A stretch of DNA of 64,000 bases from CBDBLK01 sp965215445 (lineage in GTDB: Bacteria; Bdellovibrionota; Bacteriovoracia; Bacteriovoracales; Bacteriovoracaceae). The notes beneath the pieces were generated by a model that saw only the letters and a list, made by a program, of their open reading frames with translations, made no database searches and was not told the origin of the DNA. Where the stretch lies: the NCBI GenBank assembly GCA_965215445.1, contig CBDCDT010000002.1, positions 2,232,001 to 2,296,000 on the forward strand. Reading direction: 5' to 3'. Positions 40,649-49,138 of the stretch are shown here, piece after piece; the first letter of the stretch is position 1, and every line of letters begins with the position of its first letter. A program made the translations under genes and the position numbers.

Positions 40649-42727
40649 ATGAAAAATATTAACCCTTTACTTTGCGTAAGTTTGGGCCTGCTTTTCGCCC
40701 TTCCCGGATTTGCTGACAACTCGTGTCAAAATCATTCCCGCAAAGTCCTCTCGCTGGTTTCCTCTGCCAAAGGCCCGGAGGGGCATTTTCCCTCCTATCC
40801 CGATTTTGCCGAAAAAATTGACCTGATTGCTGAACTGGATTTATCCCCAGAAAACAAGCGCATACTGGCCTATATGGGATATCTGCCCCAAGGCCATTCG
40901 CTGGACTTTCAGCAAAGAACTCTCCTGAAAAAAATGAAACTCGACCGTCGGCAAATGGCCTTTATCAAAAAACACCGCCTGCTCGAAATCAACCCCTTGG
41001 AATACCAGCGCCTGACTAGCGTTGCCCCCATTAATCCAACCTATGTGCGCCCCGGGGCGCGGGTTTCCGTAGTCTTTAGCGAATCCCTGGAAAATGCTAC
41101 TGTCACCGAAGTTGAGGGGATGATGGTCACCGTGCAATTGAAGAGGGGCAGGGAACAAACCAAAAACCTCAGCATCCTCAAAAACCAGCTTTTCTGGCCC
41201 ATAGCTCAGGGCCGCGAAGTCATCTACCAACGCCACGACCGCGACGAAGGTTTTGTCTTGAGAGTGATTCAACACATCTCCGAAGACAACCAGGTCAAAT
41301 TTCAGACGCGGCCAAAAGAGATAGATTCAACATTGAGTACCAGGCAGTTGGGCCTGAAACCGCGCCTGCCGGTAAACACCGGGACGCAAGACCTGTCCCG
41401 CCCCATCGGCGAGTTTGCGGCCACCAAACTGCGACAGGATTTTGATGAAATTGTCGATCTCACCAAAGAAATCTCTCAAATGGAAAGCGGCACCCTTTGG
41501 AAAGATCGGGCCATAGAGGGACACGTCGGCTCGATCAATTACCTCACCGATCGCCTGCAAAAGGAGATGCGCCGGCAGGGCATTTCCGTCTCTTCCATCG
41601 TCACTCCCAAGCACAAAATCAAAATCTTGCGCGTTGAGGGCGTGTACGCCAACGGCAACCGTCCCATGCGCCGATTCCTGCGCCAGTTTGAGCGCCATTT
41701 CGGCCAAGATGTCGTAGTTTCCATCAGCGACAACATCCACCGCAACGTCGAAACCTATCACGACGGCAAAAATATCGCCTTGGGTTTCCAAGTCACGCTC
41801 GACCTGCTCAAACACCGCTACCACCCGGCCCTGCATCACCATTTGCGCAACCAGGCCTTTGCCGCCAAGAGGGCGATGGGACAATCTTCCGTCTTCGACA
41901 TCTCCTTTGACACCTATGGCTCGATTTACAACCTTTACGGCAGAGTGATCTCCAAAGACACACCCTCTAGTAAATGGGATCGGTTTATGTGGTTTGAAGA
42001 AATCCCCATTCACCTGGGCGACGCCCTCAAATACGCCAAAGACTTGAAAAATACCACTAGAGACAGAATCAAAAAGACCACTCCCCTGCTGAATACTTTG
42101 TACGCCATTGAAAACATCTCCTTCAACGCCAAAGACATCATCGGCAACATACTGGACGACGCCGGCACCCCCAACAAACTCATGGGCCGCATCTATATTG
42201 AACGCGGTCTGCTGCAAATTGCCGATGATAAACAACGCCGGGTCAACGTGGTTCTCCCCCACTCCCTGGCCGAATCCATCGAAGGCAACCTGTCCTCGGT
42301 TTTGGCCTCCCTTTCGGTGAGCGACCTAAAAGACATCGAGGTCATCTTGCGCGCCAAACTCACCGAATACGAATACAGAAAGAAAATCGCACCCCAAATG
42401 AAATTTTTGAGTTCGGCCCCCAAACCCAGTGCTGAAACGATCGGCAACTACCAACGCAAAATGCTGGCGGGAGGTGTGGACTTGTCGGGACTGAATATGC
42501 TCTACGACCAAGTCAAATGGCACAAACTGCGCCAAATCCGCCACCAGTGGAGAGACACCATTTGGGCCAAATTCACCCGCGCGCGCGAGCTGGCGCAATC
42601 CGTCCACAGTGAAATCCTGACCATCCGTCAGATGCTGGAGGCCAAAACTTCTCTGCGAAAGAGAGACGCCTCCAAAGTCTTGGAAAAACTCCAAAGTCTG
42701 CGCTCTCAAGTCTTACACACTCAATAA
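40649..42727 (+). CDS. Large secreted protein of unknown function
   Basis: A 692-residue protein with a signal peptide (MKNINPLLCVSLGLLFALPG to FADN). After cleavage it starts DNSCQNHSRKVLSLVSSAKG, resembling the mature start of the sigma-like protein (NNCESKSRVLFSVSTTAPKS). A central part (about 130-215) has two beta-rich, KOW/SH3-like stretches (GARVSVVFSESLENATVTEV; GREVIYQRHDRDEGFVLRVI). The region about 370-480 (HRYHPALHHHLRN; WFEEIPIHLGDALKYAKDL) is histidine- and acid-rich, like a metal site, but lacks a clean HExxH. The C-terminal third is helical. I recognise no family. Confidence 0.75.
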   Translation: MKNINPLLCVSLGLLFALPGFADNSCQNHSRKVLSLVSSAKGPEGHFPSYPDFAEKIDLIAELDLSPENKRILAYMGYLPQGHSLDFQQRTLLKKMKLDRRQMAFIKKHRLLEINPLEYQRLTSVAPINPTYVRPGARVSVVFSESLENATVTEVEGMMVTVQLKRGREQTKNLSILKNQLFWPIAQGREVIYQRHDRDEGFVLRVIQHISEDNQVKFQTRPKEIDSTLSTRQLGLKPRLPVNTGTQDLSRPIGEFAATKLRQDFDEIVDLTKEISQMESGTLWKDRAIEGHVGSINYLTDRLQKEMRRQGISVSSIVTPKHKIKILRVEGVYANGNRPMRRFLRQFERHFGQDVVVSISDNIHRNVETYHDGKNIALGFQVTLDLLKHRYHPALHHHLRNQAFAAKRAMGQSSVFDISFDTYGSIYNLYGRVISKDTPSSKWDRFMWFEEIPIHLGDALKYAKDLKNTTRDRIKKTTPLLNTLYAIENISFNAKDIIGNILDDAGTPNKLMGRIYIERGLLQIADDKQRRVNVVLPHSLAESIEGNLSSVLASLSVSDLKDIEVILRAKLTEYEYRKKIAPQMKFLSSAPKPSAETIGNYQRKMLAGGVDLSGLNMLYDQVKWHKLRQIRHQWRDTIWAKFTRARELAQSVHSEILTIRQMLEAKTSLRKRDASKVLEKLQSLRSQVLHTQ

Positions 42728-42767
42728 CCCTGAAAATCTGAAGTCAGACTTCAAATATTCAAGGTTA
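42724..42767. promoter_or_regulatory. 44-bp dyad 1 upstream of the DUF4143 ATPase gene
   Basis: An imperfect inverted repeat: TAACCCTGAAAATCTGAAGT on the left and, on the other strand, TAACCTTGAATATTTGAAGT on the right (17 of 20 matching), with a short centre. It overlaps the stop codon of the previous gene. Confidence 0.7.
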
Positions 42768-42775
42768 AAATCTTG

Positions 42776-42819
42776 ATAACCCTGTATATTTGAAGTAGAA
42801 TTTCAAATATGCAAGGTTA
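42776..42819. promoter_or_regulatory. 44-bp dyad 2, overlapping the ATPase start
   Basis: The second copy of the dyad, 52 bp downstream of the first (36 of 44 identical): TAACCCTGTATATTTGAAGT and, on the opposite strand, TAACCTTGCATATTTGAAAT. The ATG at 42809 lies inside the right half, so protein binding here would block translation or transcription of the ATPase gene. Confidence 0.7.
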
Positions 42820-43963
42820 TCTCCAAAGACAGGGGCTTTTTGACTCCCTGCGTGAATCACTCGCCAACTTTCCCGCCGTCGCCCTTTTGGGGGCCAGGCA
42901 GGTGGGTAAATCCACCCTCGCCAAACAAGTCATTCAGGCCTTCCAGGATGCGGTCTATCTGGATTTGCAGTTACCCAGCGACCTGAGCAAAATTTCCGAT
43001 CCCGAGGCCTTTTTTCGCTTTCACCAGGGGCATTTGGTCTGCCTCGACGAAGTTCAATACCGCCCCGAACTTTTCGCCATTTTACGGGGAATGATCGACC
43101 AGAAACGAGAAAACGGCCGTTTTCTCATTCTGGGGAGTGCTTCCCGCGACCTCATCCGGCAAAGCAGTGAAACCCTCGCCGGACGCATTGCCTTTTTGGA
43201 GATGGCCCCCTTTAATTGGGAGGAAACGGGGGAGAATAAATTTCACCAGCACTGGATGCGGGGAGGTTACCCGCCCAGTTTTTTGGCCTCCAACGACCGA
43301 CTCAGTTTGAAGTGGCGCCTCAATTATATCCGCACCTTTTTAGAGCGCGACATCCCCCAACTCGGATTTAATATCCCCGCCAAAACGCTGGAACAGCTTT
43401 GGGCCATGTTGGCCCACAGTCAGGGGCAAATGCTCAACAGTTCCCGACTGGGGGCGAATCTGGGCAAAAGCGCCCACAGCATAAAAAGCTATATCAACCT
43501 TTTACAACAAACTTTTGTCGTCAGAGTGCTGAAACCCTACGGGAAAAACGTCAAAAAACGGGTGGTGAAATCGCCCAAGGTTTATATCCGGGACACAGGC
43601 CTGTTGCACGCCCTGCTCAACATTGAAAACCATGACCAATTGTTCGGCCACCCCATCTACGGCAGTTCGTTTGAGTCCTATGTGGTGGAAAATCTTTGCC
43701 AGCGCCTGAATCGCCACAACAGCTTTTTTTACCGCACCAATTCTGGGGCCGAATTGGATTTGATTTTGGAAAAGGCCGGCAAAAAAATTGCCGTCGAAAT
43801 CAAGGTTTCCACCTCTCCCAAACCTTCGCGGGGATTTTGGAACGCAGTGGAAGATGTCGCTGCCGACGAGAAGTTTCTCATTGCCCCCGTGGACGGCCCC
43901 TATCCCGCCAAAAATGGCCTGATGGTCACCAACCTCAGTTCCTTTTTAAAACAGTTTGAATAG
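42809..43963 (+). CDS. AAA ATPase with DUF4143 (AAA_14 family)
   Basis: A 384-residue protein. Walker A LLGARQVGKST (about 27-37), Walker B LVCLDEVQYRPELF, sensor ILGSASRDLI, the linker MRGGYPPSFLASN, and a C-terminal DUF4143 with a PD-(D/E)XK-like core: FESYVVENLCQRL, FFYRTNSGAELDLILEKAGKKIAVEIKVS (D and E-x-K). Such genes are common, often solitary and patchily distributed; the role is not established. Two large dyads precede and overlap its start, suggesting autoregulation. Confidence 0.93.
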   Translation: MQGYLQRQGLFDSLRESLANFPAVALLGARQVGKSTLAKQVIQAFQDAVYLDLQLPSDLSKISDPEAFFRFHQGHLVCLDEVQYRPELFAILRGMIDQKRENGRFLILGSASRDLIRQSSETLAGRIAFLEMAPFNWEETGENKFHQHWMRGGYPPSFLASNDRLSLKWRLNYIRTFLERDIPQLGFNIPAKTLEQLWAMLAHSQGQMLNSSRLGANLGKSAHSIKSYINLLQQTFVVRVLKPYGKNVKKRVVKSPKVYIRDTGLLHALLNIENHDQLFGHPIYGSSFESYVVENLCQRLNRHNSFFYRTNSGAELDLILEKAGKKIAVEIKVSTSPKPSRGFWNAVEDVAADEKFLIAPVDGPYPAKNGLMVTNLSSFLKQFE

Positions 43964-44003
43964 GTGGCCTATAATTCGCCGCCTTTTAAAAGCATATCTT
44001 TTC

Positions 44004-44032
44004 TTGACTAAAGATTTTTCCCGTTTTAGACT
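44004..44032 (+). promoter_or_regulatory. Promoter of the secreted-paralogue cluster
   Basis: TTGACT (44004-44009), 17 bp, TAGACT (44027-44032), 40 bp before the ATG at 44073, with AAGGAGGA between. Confidence 0.6.
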
Positions 44033-44072
44033 CTCGCAAACACGACTTGGCCCTTTCGAGAAGGAGGATTCC

Positions 44073-44705
44073 ATGAAAACTATTCTTTTTTTGCTGACCA
44101 GTTTTTTGCCTGCGTTCACTTTTTCCCAATCAACGTATTACTACCAAAACAAAATCGTCGAAGATACTGAGAAGAGGAAAATTGAAATCCGCCTGCTCAT
44201 CGACAAAGACCTTTTGGTTCCCACGTTGGAAGAGTCATTGAGCGGAGGCGGTGATGATGCCGTAAAAATTCATTCCATTGAGGCCCAAAACTTGACCAAG
44301 GGATCCCGATACTACCGCATTTCAGGTACAGATTTTACTTTTTCTTTGAACATGAAAATATCTCTCAAGGATGAAGATGAACATTTCTCCATAGTTTGCT
44401 CTACGAAACTCCAAGGTGATGTTGATTTCAATTATCTACACGTTTTAAATTGTACTGAAGAACAGGAATTGTTAACCTTTGAATACCAACGCAGCATACT
44501 CTCCATCGTCTCCGTCTCAAATCGCAAAGCAGCGGCTGACTACTATAATAGCTCCGATTATTACCGTCCCATCGTGCGGGTCACGCAAATTACAACAAGC
44601 CGTAGATGCAAAAACAACATTTTTCCCACAGAACAGGGTTGCCCAAAATACAGAAAAGACGAAATTTCCAAGATTGAGGTAGCGGTTTATAAAGAAAGAG
44701 AGTAA
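44073..44705 (+). CDS. Secreted protein, member 2 of the paralogous family
   Basis: A 210-residue protein with signal peptide MKTILFLLTSFLPAFTFSQ. The mature part begins STYYYQNKIVEDTEKRKIEI, then LLVPTLEESLSGGGDDAVKI, and has four conserved cysteines (FSIVCSTKL, VLNCTEE, RRCKNN, EQGCPKY). First of three tandem genes under the promoter at 44004-44032. The signal peptide of the next gene is identical over 17 residues, showing recent duplication. No known family. Confidence 0.85.
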   Translation: MKTILFLLTSFLPAFTFSQSTYYYQNKIVEDTEKRKIEIRLLIDKDLLVPTLEESLSGGGDDAVKIHSIEAQNLTKGSRYYRISGTDFTFSLNMKISLKDEDEHFSIVCSTKLQGDVDFNYLHVLNCTEEQELLTFEYQRSILSIVSVSNRKAAADYYNSSDYYRPIVRVTQITTSRRCKNNIFPTEQGCPKYRKDEISKIEVAVYKERE

Positions 44706-44724
44706 TCTCTTTGAGGAGGATTCC

Positions 44725-45417
44725 ATGAAAACTATTCTTTTTTTGCTGACCAGTTTTTTGCCTGCGTTCACTTTTGCTCAATCAATCGCCACAAGCGTAA
44801 AATTCAACTGCCATCTCAACGAAGCAGACTTCGTAGTATGCGAAAGAAAGCCATCGTATTACTACCAAAACAAAATCATCGAAGACACTGAGAAAAGGAA
44901 AATTGAAATCCGCCTGCTCATAAATAAAAGCCTTTTGATGCTCGCACTGGAAGAGTCGTTGAGTGAAGGCGGTAATGCCGTAAAAATTCATTCCATTGAG
45001 GCCCAAAATTTGACCGAAGAAAACGAACTCCACATTTCAGGAACAGGTTTTATTTTTTCCCTGAATATGACCATATCTTCAGAAAATATCCCTCCCCTCA
45101 ATGTCGTCTGCTCTGCAGAACTCTATGAAGGAGCTTATTCCAATTCTCTAGAAGTTAAAAATTGTACTGAAGAACAGGAATTGTTAACCTTTGCCGACCA
45201 AATACTTTACATTACAAATAGGATAAGCCCCCACCAAGGGGAGGCTTCTTCTAACCTACCCAAATTCGATTATTACCGTCCCATCGTGCGAATCACGCAA
45301 GTCACGCAAAAGCGTGGGCCATGCCAAAGCAAGGTTTTTCTCACCGAACAGGGCTGCCAAAAATACGAAGAAAATGAAATCTCCAAGATTGAGACAGGAG
45401 TTTATAAAAAAAGATAG
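44725..45417 (+). CDS. Secreted protein, member 3 of the paralogous family
   Basis: A 230-residue protein, closest to member 2: same signal peptide, same YYYQNKIIEDTEKRKIEIRL, same VKIHSIEAQNLT and same C-terminal GC-x-KY-x(3)-EISKIE. It has an extra 21-residue insertion after the signal peptide (IATSVKFNCHLNEADFVVCE, with two additional cysteines). GAGGAGGA precedes the ATG, 19 bp after the previous stop; the 18 bp around the start are identical to those of member 2. Confidence 0.85.
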   Translation: MKTILFLLTSFLPAFTFAQSIATSVKFNCHLNEADFVVCERKPSYYYQNKIIEDTEKRKIEIRLLINKSLLMLALEESLSEGGNAVKIHSIEAQNLTEENELHISGTGFIFSLNMTISSENIPPLNVVCSAELYEGAYSNSLEVKNCTEEQELLTFADQILYITNRISPHQGEASSNLPKFDYYRPIVRITQVTQKRGPCQSKVFLTEQGCQKYEENEISKIETGVYKKR

Positions 45418-45424
45418 AGGCCCC

Positions 45425-45973
45425 GTGAAAATTGTTCTCGTTTTACTGGCAAATTTAACACTGTACTTTCCCGCGTTTTCCCAAGAGGCAAACGCCTCTC
45501 TCTACCACGAGGCCCGGCTTGGCGAAGAGGAAATCCAGGTCACTATCCACACAGGCCTTTTCTTGCCCGCACTGGAGCAAGCGATCAGCGCAGATGGTTC
45601 CGTAAAAATCGACTCGCTTGCAATCGATGGCGACCCCATCAAAAGCGATGATGCCACCGTCACCTACCAATTTCCCCTGTCCTTCGAGCTGTCCACTGAA
45701 GGGAAGAATTATGATCTCTCCTGTGACCTCAACTTAATCGACACAAAGGAGGCGGTTTTCATCCTGATGGTCGAGAATTGCACACGGCGGGCCTCTCTGG
45801 CCTGGCCGAAATCCTGGTTGGTAGATGAAGAATTGAAATCCATTTTTAAAAGCAAGGTACTCACCCTCTACGGACTGCTGGAAGGCCATTTAGAAAACGA
45901 TGAAGTTGTGGTGGGCCTCACCCGCACTTCTGAAGAAATCCCGCGCCGCACCCTCCATATCTACCAAAATTAA
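45425..45973 (+). CDS. Secreted protein, member 4 of the paralogous family
   Basis: A 182-residue, more divergent member. GTG start with AGAGG upstream; signal peptide KIVLVLLANLTLYFPAFSQ. The mature part keeps SLYHEARLGEEEIQVTIHTG, LFLPALEQAISADGSVKIDSL and two cysteines (YDLSCDLNL, MVENCTRR) but lacks the C-terminal GC-x-KY part. It follows member 3 by seven bases and so is co-transcribed. Function unknown. Confidence 0.8.
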   Translation: MKIVLVLLANLTLYFPAFSQEANASLYHEARLGEEEIQVTIHTGLFLPALEQAISADGSVKIDSLAIDGDPIKSDDATVTYQFPLSFELSTEGKNYDLSCDLNLIDTKEAVFILMVENCTRRASLAWPKSWLVDEELKSIFKSKVLTLYGLLEGHLENDEVVVGLTRTSEEIPRRTLHIYQN

Positions 45974-45990
45974 TAGGGTAATTTTCTGTC

Positions 45991-46051
45991 TTATTACCCC
46001 CTTTAAATGGGGTAATAACCCTGGCCCTTTACCCCCTTTATGGTGTATACT
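45991..46051. promoter_or_regulatory. Palindromes and -10 element upstream of the Fic gene
   Basis: TTATTACCCC (45991-46000) and GGGGTAATAA (46009-46018) form a perfect 10-bp dyad. Related half-sites AGGGTAA (about 45975), TTACCCCC (about 46029) and TACCCTAATAA (about 46051) surround a good -10, TATACT (46046-46051). The cluster of GGGTAATA-type half-sites over the promoter suggests a repressor-controlled gene. Confidence 0.6.
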
Positions 46052-46074
46052 ACCCTAATAACAAAGGGAAGTGC

Positions 46075-47139
46075 TTGAAATCACTAGATAAGGCATATAT
46101 CAAAAAAATCAGGTTTGGGGCCGAGCATTTGGCCATGCTGAAAAAGCTGGGCGAGTATCATGGAAAGCAAGATTTACTCAGCAAGAAATCTTTCGAGGCC
46201 CTGACCGCCCTCAAGCAACACGCCATCATTGAGTCCGTGGAATCCTCCAACCGGCTCGAACAAATTACCGCCCCGGCGGGAAGAATCAAAGGCCTGGTGG
46301 CCAAATCAACTACGCCACAAGACAGATCAGAGCAAGAAATTGCCGGTTATAGAGATGCTCTGGAACTCGTTCACGATTCCTTTGAGTACATGGACATCAA
46401 TACAAACGTCATCAAGCAACTTCACACCACCCTCTACAAATACCAAGCTGAAGATGGGGGAAAATATAAAAGCGTAGACAATGAAATCGTTGAACAAGAT
46501 GCCAGTGGAAACGTCATCAGGGTTCGCTTTAAAGCAGTGCCAGCGATTCAAACTGAAGATGCCATGAAAGAACTTTGCAAACTATACAACCAAGGCCTCG
46601 GCGATACAGAAATCGACCGGCTGCTTATCCTTCCGCTCATGGTTTTGGATTTTCTCTGCATCCATCCTTTCAAAGACGGCAATGGAAGAATTGCACGCCT
46701 GCTTACACTGCTCATCCTTAACAAAGATGGCTATAGTGTTGGAAAATACATTAGCTTGGAAAGAATCTTTGAACAGCAAAAAGTTGGTTATTACGAAAGT
46801 CTGGAAAAAAGTTCACAAGGATGGCACCAGGCCGAACACGACCCTTTCCCCTGGCTCAATTATTTTTGGGCAATCCTGATGGGCGCCTATAAAGAACTTG
46901 AAGAAAAAATTGAAGTCATAAAAGGCTCTCATTTAAGCCAAGGCCCTAAAACAGAACGAGTCAAACAGGCGATAAAAAAACGCTTGAAACCGTTTTCCCT
47001 GTCCGAGATTAAAAATGAATGTCCGGGAATTAGCCAGGAAACGATTAAAAATGTTCTCAGACAATTGAGAGATGAGGGAAAAATTGAATCAACCGGTGTT
47101 GGCCGGGGTAGCAAGTGGATAAAAAAAGGCCTTAATTGA
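46075..47139 (+). CDS. Fic family protein AMPylase with C-terminal winged helix
   Basis: A 354-residue protein. The Fic motif HPFKDGNGRIAR (197-208) is complete, so nucleotide transfer (usually AMP to a hydroxyl side chain) is expected. An N-terminal inhibitory helix is present as S58-NRL-E62 but with Q where G/N is usual. The C-terminal 60 residues form a winged helix (KPFSLSEIKNECPGISQETI; LRQLRDEGKIESTGVGRGSKW), common in class II Fic proteins and possibly DNA-binding to its own promoter. TTG start at 46075 with AAGGGAAG upstream. Its last eight bases overlap priA on the opposite strand. Confidence 0.93.
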   Translation: MKSLDKAYIKKIRFGAEHLAMLKKLGEYHGKQDLLSKKSFEALTALKQHAIIESVESSNRLEQITAPAGRIKGLVAKSTTPQDRSEQEIAGYRDALELVHDSFEYMDINTNVIKQLHTTLYKYQAEDGGKYKSVDNEIVEQDASGNVIRVRFKAVPAIQTEDAMKELCKLYNQGLGDTEIDRLLILPLMVLDFLCIHPFKDGNGRIARLLTLLILNKDGYSVGKYISLERIFEQQKVGYYESLEKSSQGWHQAEHDPFPWLNYFWAILMGAYKELEEKIEVIKGSHLSQGPKTERVKQAIKKRLKPFSLSEIKNECPGISQETIKNVLRQLRDEGKIESTGVGRGSKWIKKGLN

Positions 47140-49138
47140 TCGAGTAGGGGTCGATGTCAATTTTTGCGGAAACTCCCCGCGCGGGAGTCAGCGTTTGGCC
47201 CAAACTGTGCAGGAATTTGTGAAGGCCGCTCCTCTCACCCGCTTTTAACATCACCACCCAGGTGAATAAATTGGCGCGTTTTTCGATGATCGCCGGGCGC
47301 GGGCCTAAAACCTGCACGCCGGGAAAATGGGTGCACAAGTTCTGGCCACAAGTTTGCGCCCGCTCTGCCGCCTGCGTGGCGTGCTCTTGTTTTTTGCTGG
47401 AAAAATAGAGCATCGCCAGATGGCCGAAGGGGGGACATTCGCACAGCTTGCGCACCCTGATTTCGTCGTTGTAATAATTTTCAAAAGAGGCCTTTTGCAC
47501 CCATTTAAAAAGGCGGTGTTCGGGGCAGGCGGTTTGCACCACCACTTCGCTTCCCTCGGCAAAACGCCCAGCGCGGCCAGAAATTTGAGTCAGCAATTGA
47601 AAGGCGCGTTCAAAGGAGCGGAAGTCGGGAAAGTTGAGTTGGCCGTCGATACCCAAAACCACCACCAAATTGACCTTGGAAAAGTTGTGTCCCTTGGCCA
47701 GCATTTGAGTGCCCACCAAAATGTCGATCTCTCCCCGCTCGAAACTGGCGAGCCGCTTTTTGGCCTCGGCGAAGGTGCTCACTTCATCGCGATCGAAGCG
47801 CCCTACGCAAGCATTGGGAAAGGTGGATTTCAAAACCTGTTCCAGGCGTTCGGTGCCAAAGCCCCGCTGCTCAAGCTTGAGGTTGCCACACTTCGGACAG
47901 GCCTCGGGCAAATCCTCGCGGTACTGGCAAATTTGACAGTTCAGGCGGCGCCGCTTGTGGAACACCCTGAGCGAAACGCTGCAATGGGGACAATCAAAAC
48001 TGTGGCCACAACCACGACACTGAAGATACAAGGCCAGGCCTAAGCGATTAACGAAAACCAAAACCTGCTCGCCCATCTTCAAACGCCTCTCGATTCTTTG
48101 CAAAGTCTCCACTTCAAAGGGCCAACAGGCCTCACTGTCTTGCGCACTCAAAGACTGTTGGGCGGTATTAATCAGGGAAATGTGGGGAAGCGCACCGGAA
48201 TGATAGCGCTGGGGAAGAGACAAATAATAGGGCCGCAAACGCGCGCCTTGGTAGCGATGAAACGTCTCCAGGGAAGGCGTGGCCGAACCCAAAACCACCG
48301 GAATCTCCAACAGGGAACCCCGCTTGAGGGCCAAATCTCTGGCATTGTAGGGACAGCGGTCTTCTTGCTTGAAAGAAGTGTCGTGTTCTTCATCGACCAC
48401 GATCAATCCCAGCTGCGGAATCGGCAAAAAGACGGCACTCCTAACACCGACAATCACCAGCGGGCCAGATTCTCCCCGACAAAGTTTGTCCCACAGGCCA
48501 TAACGATCACTTGCGGAAAGATTCGAGTGATAGGAAAAAATGGGGGCCTCTACGGAATTTTCCAGGTCGCCCAAAAATTGGGGAGTGAGGTTGATTTCCG
48601 GCAAGAGTAAAAGCGCCGATCGCCCCGTGGAGACGGCCTTTTGAATCGCCTTAAAATAGACTATCGACTTGCCACTGCCGGTGATTCCGTGAAGCAGGTA
48701 GGGAGCAAACCCGGAGGAAAATCCCTGTTCGAGTTTCTTCCACGCCTCTTCCTGTGCGGGGTAGAGTTGGTAAGTTCGCTTGCACTCTCCATCAATAAAA
48801 CCCAACTGGCGCGGCCTTTTCATGGGCCTGGGTAAAACCTCGAAAATGAGTTGTCCCAGGGAATACTGATAATACTGCGCCACCCATTCCAAAAAATTCA
48901 AGAAGGAATCCGGCAGTTTTAACTGCCAGGCGTAGGCTTCACCCAAGGCGCGGACTTGAAGGTCTGTAAAATCTTTTGCGCCAGATTCAGGCCCCAGCAC
49001 ACAGGCGCGGGCCTTGCGCTTGCCCAGGGGAGCGTAACAGAGTTCTCCCCGCGCGGGCGGAACACCTGCTTGCGAGGGCAAGTAGGTTAAAATTCCCTTG
49101 TTAAAGGGAGTGTCCACCGCTACCCGCAAATATTCCAT
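47132..49138 (-). CDS. priA: Primosomal replication helicase PriA
   Basis: A 668-residue 3'-5' helicase that restarts stalled forks. N-terminal DNA-binding part, Walker A GITGSGKS (151-158), DEEH box in LIVVDEEHDTSFKQ, SATPSLET, a zinc-binding insert with CRGCGHSFDCPHC, CQIC and CPKC, then GFGTERLEQVL, LVGTQMLAKGHNF and ISGRAGRF. The protein is somewhat shorter than E. coli PriA (about 730), mostly in the N-terminal domain. Its ATG shares a base with the stop of the upstream gene (TAATG). Confidence 0.96.
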   Translation of the reverse strand: MEYLRVAVDTPFNKGILTYLPSQAGVPPARGELCYAPLGKRKARACVLGPESGAKDFTDLQVRALGEAYAWQLKLPDSFLNFLEWVAQYYQYSLGQLIFEVLPRPMKRPRQLGFIDGECKRTYQLYPAQEEAWKKLEQGFSSGFAPYLLHGITGSGKSIVYFKAIQKAVSTGRSALLLLPEINLTPQFLGDLENSVEAPIFSYHSNLSASDRYGLWDKLCRGESGPLVIVGVRSAVFLPIPQLGLIVVDEEHDTSFKQEDRCPYNARDLALKRGSLLEIPVVLGSATPSLETFHRYQGARLRPYYLSLPQRYHSGALPHISLINTAQQSLSAQDSEACWPFEVETLQRIERRLKMGEQVLVFVNRLGLALYLQCRGCGHSFDCPHCSVSLRVFHKRRRLNCQICQYREDLPEACPKCGNLKLEQRGFGTERLEQVLKSTFPNACVGRFDRDEVSTFAEAKKRLASFERGEIDILVGTQMLAKGHNFSKVNLVVVLGIDGQLNFPDFRSFERAFQLLTQISGRAGRFAEGSEVVVQTACPEHRLFKWVQKASFENYYNDEIRVRKLCECPPFGHLAMLYFSSKKQEHATQAAERAQTCGQNLCTHFPGVQVLGPRPAIIEKRANLFTWVVMLKAGERSGLHKFLHSLGQTLTPARGVSAKIDIDPYSIN

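Noticed and set aside
41327..42262. Long minus-strand frame inside the 692-residue secreted protein gene
   Set aside because: Shadow frame in GC-richer DNA; no start signal or motif.
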